Source: Fidelibacterota bacterium
GTDB lineage: Bacteria; Fidelibacterota; UBA8477; JABMPR01
Assembly: GCA_021734255.1 (NCBI GenBank)
Contig: JAIPJM010000008.1
Coordinates: 32,952-96,951 of the forward strand
DNA: 64,000 bases
Direction: 5' to 3'
Within the stretch, counting starts at the first letter, position 1; each line of letters begins with the position of its first letter. A program made the translations under genes and the position numbers. Under the pieces are notes generated by a model, which saw only the letters and a program-made list of their open reading frames with translations, did no database searches and was not told the DNA's origin. This document shows, piece after piece, positions 20,534 to 30,563 of the stretch.

Positions 20534-21499
20534 TTGTATATTCTGATCATGGGTCGAACAATCCTGCTTGTCATATCGTTACTTTTTTTGCTCATTGGAT
20601 GTAACTCCGATCCTCTGCCTGACGGTCAATATGTTGATCTGGACCTGCAGTGGGCGGAGATCGATACGGTGAATGCACAATTGCCGGCGGGGATAAAGGT
20701 GTTTCATACGGCCAGCACCGATCTGAATTTACGCGCCTGGTATGTCCGAGTTGAGGAATCCAGAGACGATGTAGAAAGCCGGGTCGTGGTTTCCACCGAT
20801 GCTGACCGGCGGGAGACCATCTCAGAATTTGCGACCCGACTGAGTGCACCGGTGCTGATCAACGGTGGATATTTCAGAATGGATCTGAATCCGGCTCGGC
20901 ATGTGGGTATCCTGAAAGTCAATGATTCACTGATCCAGCCGGCCACACCATCCGTATTAAGATCCGATGAACGGTTTTATCTCCATCGCGGTGCTATTGG
21001 TTTTGATGAACAAGACCGGGTAGGTATTGGCTGGGTTTCCTCTCAAGGTGATTCAGTGACAATATGGGAGCGTCCCATCCCGAATCGACCCGATATACCT
21101 GGTAGCGCCTTGGACTCCGTTTTCGGGGCATTCTGGGGCTTCAGGGACGTTCTGGGCGGTGGTCCTGTCCTGATCAAGAATGGACGAATCAATATTGCTA
21201 GTGATGAAGAGGTCTTTTTTGGCACCAGTATCCCGGATACCCATCCCCGCACTGCTGCCGGTATCACCGAGGACGGCGATCTGATCCTGCTCCTGGTGGA
21301 TGGGCGGCAATTGATCAGCAGGGGTGTGAACCTCACCGAATTGGCCAGTATTCTGTATGATCTGGACTGTGTGGACGCCCTGAACCTGGATGGTGGTGGC
21401 TCTTCTGCGCTGGTGGTGAATGGTGTGCTCCTCAATCGACCCGCCGGGACGACGACCCAGCGGCAGGTCATGTCTGCCATTGCTGTATTCGCGAATTAA
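20534..21499 (+). CDS. Phosphodiester glycosidase (NAGPA) family lipoprotein
   Basis: VLINGGYFRMD, RTAAGITEDGDLILLLVDGRQ, DALNLDGGGSSALVVNG; Cys after signal peptide. Confidence 0.87.
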   Translation: MYILIMGRTILLVISLLFLLIGCNSDPLPDGQYVDLDLQWAEIDTVNAQLPAGIKVFHTASTDLNLRAWYVRVEESRDDVESRVVVSTDADRRETISEFATRLSAPVLINGGYFRMDLNPARHVGILKVNDSLIQPATPSVLRSDERFYLHRGAIGFDEQDRVGIGWVSSQGDSVTIWERPIPNRPDIPGSALDSVFGAFWGFRDVLGGGPVLIKNGRINIASDEEVFFGTSIPDTHPRTAAGITEDGDLILLLVDGRQLISRGVNLTELASILYDLDCVDALNLDGGGSSALVVNGVLLNRPAGTTTQRQVMSAIAVFAN

Positions 21500-21553
21500 T
21501 TGATCTCCCAGGCGTTCAGCCTCCCTTTCCAACACAGATAATAGTCTAGTCTT

Positions 21554-21592
21554 CCTGACCCCGCCAAGGGCGGGGGAAGGATCTCAGATCCT
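21554..21592. repeat. Tandem hairpins ccccgccAAGggcgggg and aaggatcTCAgatcctt, REP-like intergenic element
   Basis: Two adjacent perfect inverted repeats followed by agattcttcgctcccgctcagaa. Confidence 0.55.
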
Positions 21593-21670
21593 TGGTTTGC
21601 ACAAATCAGAGATTCTTCGCTCCCGCTCAGAAAGACTATCCCTTATCTTGCAAAAGTGCCCTAAAAGCAC

Positions 21671-21700
21671 ATGAGCCAAAGACCGGGGTGGCCTTTGGCT
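21671..21700. terminator. Hairpin terminator between convergent genes
   Basis: gagccaaagaccggggtggcctttggctc stem-loop. Confidence 0.5.
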
Positions 21701-21736
21701 CTATTCATCCAGATGTGCAAATCTAAGTGTTAGGGC

Positions 21737-22657
21737 CTAACCGTTCGTACTCCGTTCCCACAGTGTGGTCATCCAGGTATCGATCTCTTTTGGCCAATCA
21801 TAGGACAGCTGATCACCAAAACCATTGGTCCAGGTGTAATAGTTATCTGCAAATTCGTCGTTCAGCGTGATGTCTTCCATCAGGTTGACCGTCTCACCAA
21901 TGATCGGGCCGGTCATGCTTGCACCATAAAGGTTCAACTCGCCAGCGGAAAAGATGGCACCATTGATCGTGTTGGAAGCTTCGATGGTGAGGCTTTCCCA
22001 ACTATTCGTGAATACGATAGCAGGGGAGGCATTGGAGAACTCCGTACCAGCATTTGCTGTAATACTACTGTTGGTGATGGTAATGTTCTTACCGGTGAAT
22101 ACAAGTGTGGCAGCTGATAAGTTGAGACTGTCAAGGGACAGGTTGTTTCCAGTAAAGATCACGATTCCGCCATCAGCTATATCTGAATTCTTGAAAGAGT
22201 TTTCATTACCATTTTCGATCTGGAGGGCATTTTCATTGAAGTAGGTCATATCAACGCCAGGTAGAAAATTGAAGTTTCGTTTTTGTCTGTTCAGTCCGTA
22301 TGCATTACCATTGGTATTCAATCCGGATCTGCTGGCGATGCCCCGTTCGAAGTGACTATCATCGTCTAAGTGCAGGCTTACTTCTGATTCGGAACCGAAG
22401 GTATCAACATGGACGGTCAGGACCTGAGAAAGGCTATCCCATGTCGTAGTTACGCCACCTTCAATGCGGGTAACAACAGAATCGGCGCCTGCGTTGATCA
22501 GCCAGAGTGATTCGTTGATTGAACTTTCCAGAATGTACTGGCTTTTGATGTTAGAGACAGTTCCCTGTGCACTGGTTGAGCTGGTGTAGGAAATATCCAG
22601 AACGGCAACACCGGTGAAGGACATAACAAGGAAAATTGCGATTACGGCAATTAACAT
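21737..22657 (-). CDS. Hypothetical protein with PilX/type IV pilin-like N-terminus and beta-helix-like body
   Basis: MLIAVIAIFLVMSFTGVAVLDISYTSSTSAQGTVSNIKSQYILESSINESLW, then Asn/Thr/Ser-rich short repeats. Confidence 0.6.
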   Translation of the reverse strand: MLIAVIAIFLVMSFTGVAVLDISYTSSTSAQGTVSNIKSQYILESSINESLWLINAGADSVVTRIEGGVTTTWDSLSQVLTVHVDTFGSESEVSLHLDDDSHFERGIASRSGLNTNGNAYGLNRQKRNFNFLPGVDMTYFNENALQIENGNENSFKNSDIADGGIVIFTGNNLSLDSLNLSAATLVFTGKNITITNSSITANAGTEFSNASPAIVFTNSWESLTIEASNTINGAIFSAGELNLYGASMTGPIIGETVNLMEDITLNDEFADNYYTWTNGFGDQLSYDWPKEIDTWMTTLWERSTNG

Positions 22658-23164
22658 GACTTATCCAACCGTCTCAGTTCTGCTTGGGGTTGCTATGGAT
22701 TTTGTTCTCAACATTGCCTCTATATAGGCCAAAAACGGTGCCAGTAATTGGCATTGTATATAAAAGCAATAATATCAATAATATACGAGTGTCTTAAAAT
22801 TGTGTAAATCAGGACGTGTGTAAGAATATGACAACAATTGGGTGAGACTGTCATAAATAATTGTCATTTTTTGATGACATATTCAAAGATCGCGTACACT
22901 TGAGCCAGGTATTTGGGTATAGTCTTTAGATATGCTGGTTCAATTAGCGTAATATATACAACGACTTATGAATATCTTTATCATCGAATAATAATATGAC
23001 AATATGCATCACATAATGGAAATATCAAGATAGGGGACATTTATTCGTGTGTGGGGCTTATCTAAGTAGAGAGGGGCTCTAAAGAGTATGATAATCGTAA
23101 TATATATTTATATACTATAATAATACGTAGTATAATAAAATAATACTGAATATTTGTATGTAAT

Positions 23165-23192
23165 AAAAAAGCGAGCTGAAACACCCGCTTTT
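23165..23192 (-). terminator. Rho-independent terminator for the minus-strand gene
   Basis: aaaaaagcgagctgaaacacccgctttt; T-run on the minus strand. Confidence 0.6.
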
Positions 23193-23224
23193 GTTAGATA
23201 TCTAATCGTAAGATAGGAATGGAC

Positions 23225-23659
23225 TTATTCGTCTTCCTCCACCATTTTCTTCATGACCTTGATGCGTTTGTGATCCCGTTTTCTATCTTTACTCAATTTT
23301 TTGACATAGACCTGAGCATCCATATCCTCCAGACCTTCGATATTGATCCCCTTCATCCCATGGACGCCTTTCCAGTCAAAATTATCCAGATCAACGGTTT
23401 CACCATTGACGGTGACCACCACAGTGGAGTCGCCATTGTCCAGTTTTTCGATGCGGACCTCAACATTCTGCATGCCGGCTCCACCTGGCATACAATGTTT
23501 ATTGCCCATGAACATCATTTTGTGATGGGGCGTACGCATGCCGTAGCCTGCTCCACAGTTTTTCACGGAAATGCCCCTGCCCAGGCTAAAAAAGCCGTAG
23601 ACCAAGACGGCCAGCAGCAGGTATTTCCATAGTAGATCCAATTTTTCCTTTGTTGTCAT
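23225..23659 (-). CDS. Hypothetical single-TM protein
   Basis: 144-aa ORF with N-terminal TM, charged C-terminus and a terminator; no family recognised. Confidence 0.55.
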   Translation of the reverse strand: MTTKEKLDLLWKYLLLAVLVYGFFSLGRGISVKNCGAGYGMRTPHHKMMFMGNKHCMPGGAGMQNVEVRIEKLDNGDSTVVVTVNGETVDLDNFDWKGVHGMKGINIEGLEDMDAQVYVKKLSKDRKRDHKRIKVMKKMVEEDE

Positions 23660-24214
23660 TTTTTCTCCTTCAGTGTTTCATCTCTGGCGGCGGTGGAGAT
23701 GCTGGTTTGATTTATGATCTTTTACCTGAATGCATCTGGATTGTTCCAAAAAAGAGGGGCGACATTAACTTACTATGTCATTAAATTGATGTTGATACTC
23801 AGGTCGGCTTTAGGTGTTGTCTGTAGCCTGCGTGAGATGTTAATTACTTATACTTCGAGATGCCAGCAGGAGCGGGCATCGTCGCAGCGTTTGGCATCAT
23901 CCTTAATACTGTGGTTCTTAAAATAAAACGCTCATTTCGTTTCCGCTGGTTTTTAGCAGTACTGCATTACATGATGCGCTTCCGCAAATAAGTAAATCAT
24001 AATCTGAGAGGCTCCATGCATCCGATCTGATGGAAGCTTTTATACCAATAACGAATTAAGCGTTTATATTTTGGCTTGAATTCAAGTGAAGATATATCTT
24101 TGGGAAACACTTTCAGTGAGTATGGTTTATAAAACATCAGCATGCTAGAGTTGTCAGGTGATGACTTCCAAAATACCGAGAACGATAATTTAAGCGTATC
24201 ACTGAAATGGTGCT

Positions 24215-24727
24215 ATGATTATAGCCATTGATACAGAAACCACCGGACTCTCCCCGGCACACGGTGACCGGGTGATCGAGTGGGCGGCGGTGAAAATTGA
24301 AGAGGGAAGAATCGTTGATCAGGAGAGCATGCTCATTAATCCCGGTGTCAGAATCCCTATGTCTGTTCAGAAAATTCACGGTATCCGAAATCAGGATCTG
24401 GCTGGGGCAAGATCACCGGAAACAGCCTGGCAGGAGTTCTTCAAGTTTGTCGGGGATGCCCCGTTGATTGCTCACAATATGCAATTTGATAATCGTTTTA
24501 TTGCTGCTGAGATGGCGCGTCTAGGATTGACGTTGAGAAATTCCACGGTCTGTACATTAGCATTAAGTCGAAAATGTTATCCAAATTTACCATCCTATCG
24601 ATTGAAGGATTTGGTATCCAAATTTCAGTTGGAAAGACCCAGCACGGTCGCTTTTCATCGCGCACTGAATGATGCCTATTGTGTGGCTTCGCTCTGGCTG
24701 CATCTCCAGAGGAGAGATCATGAATAG
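24215..24727 (+). CDS. Stand-alone DnaQ-like DEDDh 3'-5' exonuclease, first gene of the cas operon
   Basis: ExoI IAIDTETTG, ExoII AHNMQFDNRF, ExoIII HRALNDA all intact; stop overlaps the cas3 ATG by 8 nt. Confidence 0.9.
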   Translation: MIIAIDTETTGLSPAHGDRVIEWAAVKIEEGRIVDQESMLINPGVRIPMSVQKIHGIRNQDLAGARSPETAWQEFFKFVGDAPLIAHNMQFDNRFIAAEMARLGLTLRNSTVCTLALSRKCYPNLPSYRLKDLVSKFQLERPSTVAFHRALNDAYCVASLWLHLQRRDHE

Positions 24728-27377
24728 CACGAGCTATTATTCTTACTGGGGCAAGGCAGATACTATGCAAGAGACTTACCATTTGCTGCCTTATCACTGT
24801 CTGGATGTGGCAGCGGTGGGATGGGTGCTAATGCATCCTGAAGGCAAGCTGTGCCGTCGTCTCTCCTCCCAGCTTAGAACTGATCCAAAATGGTTGCAGC
24901 ATTGGTTCACATTTCTGCTGATGTTGCATGACATCGGTAAATTCGCGCGAGCATTTCAGAATCTTGTTCCAAATCTTTCTTCGGCATTGGTTGCATACCA
25001 TGGTCAGTGCATCTATCAGTTGCGTCACGATTCGCTGGGTTATCTTTTGTGGAGGACTCGCCTAAAAGATCTGAAGAGTGCATGTTCACGAAATATCGAT
25101 CCATGGATGGAGGTTGTTTGTGGTCATCATGGTCAACCACCAAAATCCGAACGCAGGGGCTTTGAGTCTCATTTCCTGAATGAGGATTTTGCTGCAGTTG
25201 AAAGCTATGTGCAGGCTGTCAATGAGTGGTGGCATCCTGATTTTTCACCGTTAGCACAGATCGATAAACAGGTATTGCGCAGTGCATCCTGGCAACTGGC
25301 GGGAGTAGCGGTGCTGGCAGATTGGCTTGGTTCCAGCCGGGAATTGTTCAAATACTGCCGTGAGCCGATGCCTCTGGATAAATATTGGAACGATGTTGCT
25401 CTCGTTCAGGCGCCAGCCGCTCTTGATCTGGTTCACTGGGAGCAGAGCTTGGTTGCTCCGTTTGAAGGTATCCATCAGCAGTTTCCCTTCATCAAAACAC
25501 CGACATCACTGCAACGCTTTGCCACAGAACAACCCCTGAAGCAGAGGCCTCAACTTTTCATTCTGGAAGACATCACCGGCGCAGGTAAAACCGAAGCCGC
25601 GATGGTATTGGCGCACCGGTTGATGGCGCAGGGCGAGGCGCGAGGTCTCTATGTGGCGCTACCCAGTATGGCGACCGCCAATGCCATGTATGAACGTTTG
25701 GCAAAGAGCTATCGCGCACTCTTTGGGAATGATATTACACCCTCACTGATACTGGCCCACGGCGCGGCAAATCTGAGCGATGACTTCGTCGATACCATCA
25801 CGTTTGCTAACCAACAGCCGGATCACAGCTATCAAACCGATGATGTGAGTGCCAGTGCTTACTGCAATGCCTGGCTGGCCGATAATCGCAAGAAAGCGCT
25901 TTTGGCAGAAGTCGGAGTGGGTACGGTCGATCAGGCACTGCTTGGCGTGTTGCCTGCACGCCATCAATCGCTACGACTACTGGGCTTGGCGGATAAGGTG
26001 TTGCTGGTTGATGAGGTACACGCCTATGACCCCTACATGCGTGTGCTGCTGGTAGCACTGCTTGAGATGCATGCACGGCAGGGCGGAAGCGCCATTCTCC
26101 TCTCCGCCACCTTGCCGCAATCGTTTCGCACCGAATTGGCCCATGGTTTTGCAAAGGGGCTGGGCTGTGATGACCTGCAGTTGTCGAAACCCGACTACCC
26201 ACTGGCCACACACCTGTCTGTAGCAGATGTTCAGGAGAAGGCCATCGACTCACGTGCTGAACTCTATCGTCGGGTTGAGGTGGTACGGCTGGAACATGAA
26301 GCCGCAGTCATTGAGACAATATGTCAGGCGGTTGAGCAGGGCCGAGCGGTGTGTTGGATACGCAACACCGTTGGCGATGCGCGAAGTGCCTACGAAACGG
26401 TAGCCAACGAATCCTGGTGCGATACGGAAAAATTGACCCTGTTTCACAGCCGTTTCGCCATGGTGGATCGCCAGCGCATTGAGAGGGATGTCGTCTCTCG
26501 TTTTGGCAAGGACTCCGATGGTTACCATCGCAATGGACAGGTATTGATTGCCACCCAGGTAGTGGAACAGAGCCTGGATCTCGATTTCGACATCATGGTC
26601 ACAGACCTTGCCCCGGTCGATCTCCTGATCCAGCGAGCCGGACGCCTGCAACGCCATACACGCAATGCCGATGGCAAGCGCATTGAGACAGGCAAGGATC
26701 GGCGAGCCTCCCCCTGTCTCTATATATTGGCTCCAGACCCCACAAAGGTCGATGACGAACAGTGGCTGAAACGTCTGCTCCTCGGTACGCAGGCGGTCTA
26801 CCAGAATGTCGGCCAACTCTGGCTTACGCTCTCCGTACTGTTGGAACAGAACGGCTTTCGCATGCCGGAAGATGCCCGCCGCCTGATTGAGGGGGTCTAT
26901 GGCGAAGAGGCACAGGAACGCATTCCTGAGGCGCTACAGGAACTTACCTGGCAGGCGCACGGTGTCGGGCGAAGCCAGCACGGGATGGGAGAGTTTAATC
27001 GCCTGAAACTGAACAAGGGCTATACACGGCTATCGGGCGATTGGGATGAAGAGGTGCGCACACCGACCCGCCTGGGTGATGACAGCATCACGGTCGCACT
27101 GGCTCGGGTGGTGGAGGGAGAGTTTCGCCCCTACGCGGATACCGAAAAACACGCCTGGGCGCTCAGCCAGATCGCACTACCGAAATACGACTGGGAGCGG
27201 GTGCAGAAAAGCATCGATGCTCACTGGTTGCCACTGATCGAAAAACTGCACACCGATGAACCGGCCCTGCGTTGGTGCGAGGTGCTGCCGTTGGACGGAG
27301 AGATATTGGAACACTATGACCCGGATGGTGGATGGAATAGAAACAGGAGGGAACAACGTGAACTTGATAAACGATAA
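24720..27377 (+). CDS. cas3: CRISPR-associated helicase/nuclease Cas3 (type I-E)
   Basis: HD (LLMLHDIGKFARAFQ), Walker A DITGAGKTEAA, DEVH box, LLSATLP, QRAGRLQRH; start at ATG 24720 rather than 24669. Confidence 0.96.
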   Translation: MNSTSYYSYWGKADTMQETYHLLPYHCLDVAAVGWVLMHPEGKLCRRLSSQLRTDPKWLQHWFTFLLMLHDIGKFARAFQNLVPNLSSALVAYHGQCIYQLRHDSLGYLLWRTRLKDLKSACSRNIDPWMEVVCGHHGQPPKSERRGFESHFLNEDFAAVESYVQAVNEWWHPDFSPLAQIDKQVLRSASWQLAGVAVLADWLGSSRELFKYCREPMPLDKYWNDVALVQAPAALDLVHWEQSLVAPFEGIHQQFPFIKTPTSLQRFATEQPLKQRPQLFILEDITGAGKTEAAMVLAHRLMAQGEARGLYVALPSMATANAMYERLAKSYRALFGNDITPSLILAHGAANLSDDFVDTITFANQQPDHSYQTDDVSASAYCNAWLADNRKKALLAEVGVGTVDQALLGVLPARHQSLRLLGLADKVLLVDEVHAYDPYMRVLLVALLEMHARQGGSAILLSATLPQSFRTELAHGFAKGLGCDDLQLSKPDYPLATHLSVADVQEKAIDSRAELYRRVEVVRLEHEAAVIETICQAVEQGRAVCWIRNTVGDARSAYETVANESWCDTEKLTLFHSRFAMVDRQRIERDVVSRFGKDSDGYHRNGQVLIATQVVEQSLDLDFDIMVTDLAPVDLLIQRAGRLQRHTRNADGKRIETGKDRRASPCLYILAPDPTKVDDEQWLKRLLLGTQAVYQNVGQLWLTLSVLLEQNGFRMPEDARRLIEGVYGEEAQERIPEALQELTWQAHGVGRSQHGMGEFNRLKLNKGYTRLSGDWDEEVRTPTRLGDDSITVALARVVEGEFRPYADTEKHAWALSQIALPKYDWERVQKSIDAHWLPLIEKLHTDEPALRWCEVLPLDGEILEHYDPDGGWNRNRREQRELDKR

Positions 27378-28941
27378 CTGGATACCGGCAATACATGCCG
27401 ATGGTAGCCGGTGCAAAATCGCCCCATGGCATATTGCCGAAACGGAGAATCCTGTTGTGGAACTGGCTGCCCCCCGCGCCGACTTTCAGGGGGCGCTCTA
27501 TCAGTTCCTGATCGGTTTGCTGCAAACCGCCTTCGCTCCCGAAGATCACGACGAGTGGCTGGCATATTGGCATACGCCACCAACTACCGAGGTGTTGCGT
27601 GAGGCATTTGGGAGGCATGAGGATGCATTTGAACTCATTAATCCTGAGGGCGTGGCCTTCATGCAGGATTTCTCGCTGAGCGATGGCGAACAGAAGTTAA
27701 TTGCCTCTCTTCTGATCGAGGCGCCTGGTGCAAAAACGCGCAAGGACAATCTGGATCACTTTGTCAAAGGGAAGAGCGGTGAATGTATGTGTCCGGCTTG
27801 CGCTGCCACTGCGCTATTTACGCTCCAGATCTACGCTCCATCCGGTGGGCAGGGGCACCGGGTAGGTTTGCGCGGTGGCGGACCTTTGACCACATTAGTG
27901 ATGCCTGCTGAGGCCGCTTCACTCTGGCAGCGGCTGTGGGCTAATGTCCTCACTCGTGAAGATCTTGAGCTGGATGACGCGGGCAATACCGCATCAATAT
28001 ACCCATGGATGAGTGAAACTCGGCTATCAGATAAGAGCGGAGGGCCAACCCTGCCTGGTGATGTTCATCCACTGCATATGTACTGGGCCATGCCGAGACG
28101 TATCCGGTTGGAGTTTGAAACCGTGGACGGCATGCCGTGTATGGTCTGTGGGGCGCTTACTGACAAGGCCGCAAGCTATCTGCGCACCAAGAATTTTGGT
28201 TACAACTACGAAGGGCCATGGGTACATCCACTGACCCCCTATCGCTTTGATCTCAAACATCAAAATCCACCGTTGAGTTTGAAGGGCCAACCCGGCGGCA
28301 TTGGCTATCGTCACTGGTTGGGGTTGACCTGGCAGGATGAGTCGAATGGTGACAAGGCAGCATTGGTTGTACAGCGTTTCAACTCAGAGCGCTCGTTCGA
28401 TTTGTCTGGCGACAGTGTCGCGAGGCTGTGGAGCTTCGGTTACGACATGGACAATATGAAGGCGCGCTGTTGTTACGAGAGCACCATGCCGTTACTTTCT
28501 ATTTCATCGGAAAAGCGCACTTCTTTTCTTGATTCCACTGCACTCCTGCTCGATACCGCCAAAGAAGCGGTTTCCTTGACCCGTTCTTTTGTCAAAGCAG
28601 CCTGGTTCTCACGTCCCAAGGACGTCAAAGGTGACATGCGTGCTGTGGATCACGGTTTTTGGCATAACACTGAACCGGCGTTCTACCGGTTGTTGGCACA
28701 AATGGCAAAACAAGCCTCCCTCGGTGCGCAGGTGTTGCCCGCCATTGCCGAAAGTTGGCTCTCAACCGTCAAGCGAGAGGCAGTCAAGCAGTTTGACTGT
28801 TGGGTGCTGGAGGGCGACGCGGAGGACCTTGACATGAAACGAATCATCAAGGCTCGAAACGGATTAAACAGCAAGCTCAACAGCGCAAACCCATTTAAGG
28901 ATCTCAAGCAGATCGCCACATCTGAAACGGAGGCAGCATGA
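27358..28941 (+). CDS. casA: Type I-E Cascade large subunit Cse1/CasA (Cas8e)
   Basis: VNLINDNWIPAIHADG, CMCPACAATALFTLQIYAPSGGQGHRVGLRGGGPLTTLV; GTG start after aggaggg, overlapping cas3. Confidence 0.95.
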   Translation: MNLINDNWIPAIHADGSRCKIAPWHIAETENPVVELAAPRADFQGALYQFLIGLLQTAFAPEDHDEWLAYWHTPPTTEVLREAFGRHEDAFELINPEGVAFMQDFSLSDGEQKLIASLLIEAPGAKTRKDNLDHFVKGKSGECMCPACAATALFTLQIYAPSGGQGHRVGLRGGGPLTTLVMPAEAASLWQRLWANVLTREDLELDDAGNTASIYPWMSETRLSDKSGGPTLPGDVHPLHMYWAMPRRIRLEFETVDGMPCMVCGALTDKAASYLRTKNFGYNYEGPWVHPLTPYRFDLKHQNPPLSLKGQPGGIGYRHWLGLTWQDESNGDKAALVVQRFNSERSFDLSGDSVARLWSFGYDMDNMKARCCYESTMPLLSISSEKRTSFLDSTALLLDTAKEAVSLTRSFVKAAWFSRPKDVKGDMRAVDHGFWHNTEPAFYRLLAQMAKQASLGAQVLPAIAESWLSTVKREAVKQFDCWVLEGDAEDLDMKRIIKARNGLNSKLNSANPFKDLKQIATSETEAA

Positions 28942-29471
28942 CCTACTATCACCGACTAAAAGAAGAGGACGAACGCAAGGCGCTGGTCGCCTGGTGGCAC
29001 TGGCTGGATGACAATCGGGGAGAACGGGCCGTGTTGCGTCGCGCAGCGACGGCCGATGATATCTTTCTGACACCTGCCTTCGCACGCTTTCTGGCCTTTA
29101 TGCCCGAGCGCTGGGGAACGCCGCAAAACCTATTCGATAGCGCTATGGTCGCCGGGTTGTTGGCGCGAGTGAAACAGGATGAGCACGAGAACAGTTTTGC
29201 CAAAGCACTTGCCCTACCGAAGCAGGGAGGCAGCAAGGCGGCAATGAGTGAATTGCGCTTTCTGCAACTGCAAAAAAGCCGTGACCCGGACGAGTTCTTT
29301 CTGCGCATCAGTCGTGCCATTGCCCTGCTAGGTGGGAAGGTAAACATCCTTTCACTGGCCGACGGCATTCTGCACTGGCTGCTGGAGCACCGCCGCGTGA
29401 TCGACCGCGAACCAACAAAACGACTGGCCGTACGCTGGGCCAGCGACTACTACACCCATTTCAAAGACTAA
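28938..29471 (+). CDS. casB: Type I-E Cascade small subunit Cse2/CasB
   Basis: WWHWLDDNRGERAVLRRA, GGKVNILSLADGILHW; ATGA overlap with casA. Confidence 0.94.
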   Translation: MTYYHRLKEEDERKALVAWWHWLDDNRGERAVLRRAATADDIFLTPAFARFLAFMPERWGTPQNLFDSAMVAGLLARVKQDEHENSFAKALALPKQGGSKAAMSELRFLQLQKSRDPDEFFLRISRAIALLGGKVNILSLADGILHWLLEHRRVIDREPTKRLAVRWASDYYTHFKD

Positions 29472-29492
29472 TCACCGTTAAGGAGAACTATC

Positions 29493-30554
29493 ATGAGCCA
29501 ATTTATTCAACTGCATCTGCTGACCTCATACCCACCCGCTAACCTGAATCGTGACGATTTGGGTCGACCCAAAACAGCGAAGATGGGTGGCGTCGATCGC
29601 CTGCGTGTTTCGTCACAGAGCCTCAAGCGGACATGGCGCATGTCCGATTTGTTTCAGGACGCTTTGAGCGGTCATATTGGAACGCGCACCAAACAGATCG
29701 GCGAGGGTGTCTATGAGAAGTTGGTAGCGGGCGGCATTGCAGAGAAAAAGGCTATCGAATGGGCGAAACAGATCGCTGGTCAGTTTGGCGCTCTGAAAAA
29801 GGATAAAGACAACCCGTTAAACGAAGTGGAAATTGAGCAGTTGGTGCATGTTTCTCCCGTTGAACAACAAGGCGTGAACGAGCTTGTTGATAAACTCGTT
29901 GCCGAACAACGCGCCCCAGAGGAGGAAGAGCTGAGCTTGCTACGACATGAAGAAACTGCTGCGGATATTGCGCTGTTTGGTCGTATGTTGGCATCAAAAC
30001 CTGCCTACAATACCGAAGCTGCCTGTCAGGTTGCCCATGCCATCTCTGTTCATCCGGTCGTGATCGAAGATGACTACTTCACCGCCGTAGATGATTTGAA
30101 TGACCACAGTGTTGATGCAGGCGCGTCCCATATCGGCGAGACCGGCTTTGCAGCAGGTCTGTTCTACTCCTACATCTGCATCAACAAAAGTCTGTTAATC
30201 GATAACCTGAATGGTGACGAGGCGCTGGCAAATCGGGCAATCAGTGCATTGACCGAGGCGGCGTCCAAGGTGGCACCCGAGGGCAAACAGAACAGCTTCG
30301 GCTCCCGTGCCTACGCTTCGTATGTGCTGGCCGAGAAAGGGGCGCAACAACCGCGCTCGCTCTCTGTCGCTTTCCTGAAACCTGTCGATCAGCACCAGAG
30401 TGAGGATTTCGCTACCGACGCCATTACCGCTTTGATCGGTCAACAACAGAAGTTCGATCAGGTGTATGGCGATTGTGCCGATGCATGTTACTCACTGAAT
30501 GCCGTTACCGGCGATGGAAAGCTGGCCGAGATACTTGATTTCGTCACCGCATAG
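29493..30554 (+). CDS. casC: Type I-E Cascade backbone Cas7/Cse4/CasC
   Basis: FIQLHLLTSYPPANLNRDDLGRPKTAKMGGVDRLRVSSQSLKRTWR. Confidence 0.96.
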   Translation: MSQFIQLHLLTSYPPANLNRDDLGRPKTAKMGGVDRLRVSSQSLKRTWRMSDLFQDALSGHIGTRTKQIGEGVYEKLVAGGIAEKKAIEWAKQIAGQFGALKKDKDNPLNEVEIEQLVHVSPVEQQGVNELVDKLVAEQRAPEEEELSLLRHEETAADIALFGRMLASKPAYNTEAACQVAHAISVHPVVIEDDYFTAVDDLNDHSVDAGASHIGETGFAAGLFYSYICINKSLLIDNLNGDEALANRAISALTEAASKVAPEGKQNSFGSRAYASYVLAEKGAQQPRSLSVAFLKPVDQHQSEDFATDAITALIGQQQKFDQVYGDCADACYSLNAVTGDGKLAEILDFVTA

Positions 30555-30563
30555 GAGGTGGAT

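Noticed and set aside
24669-24719. Upstream start for cas3 as given in the ORF track
   Set aside because: The ATG at 24720 gives a normal Cas3 N-terminus and the common short-overlap arrangement; the extension runs inside the exonuclease gene.
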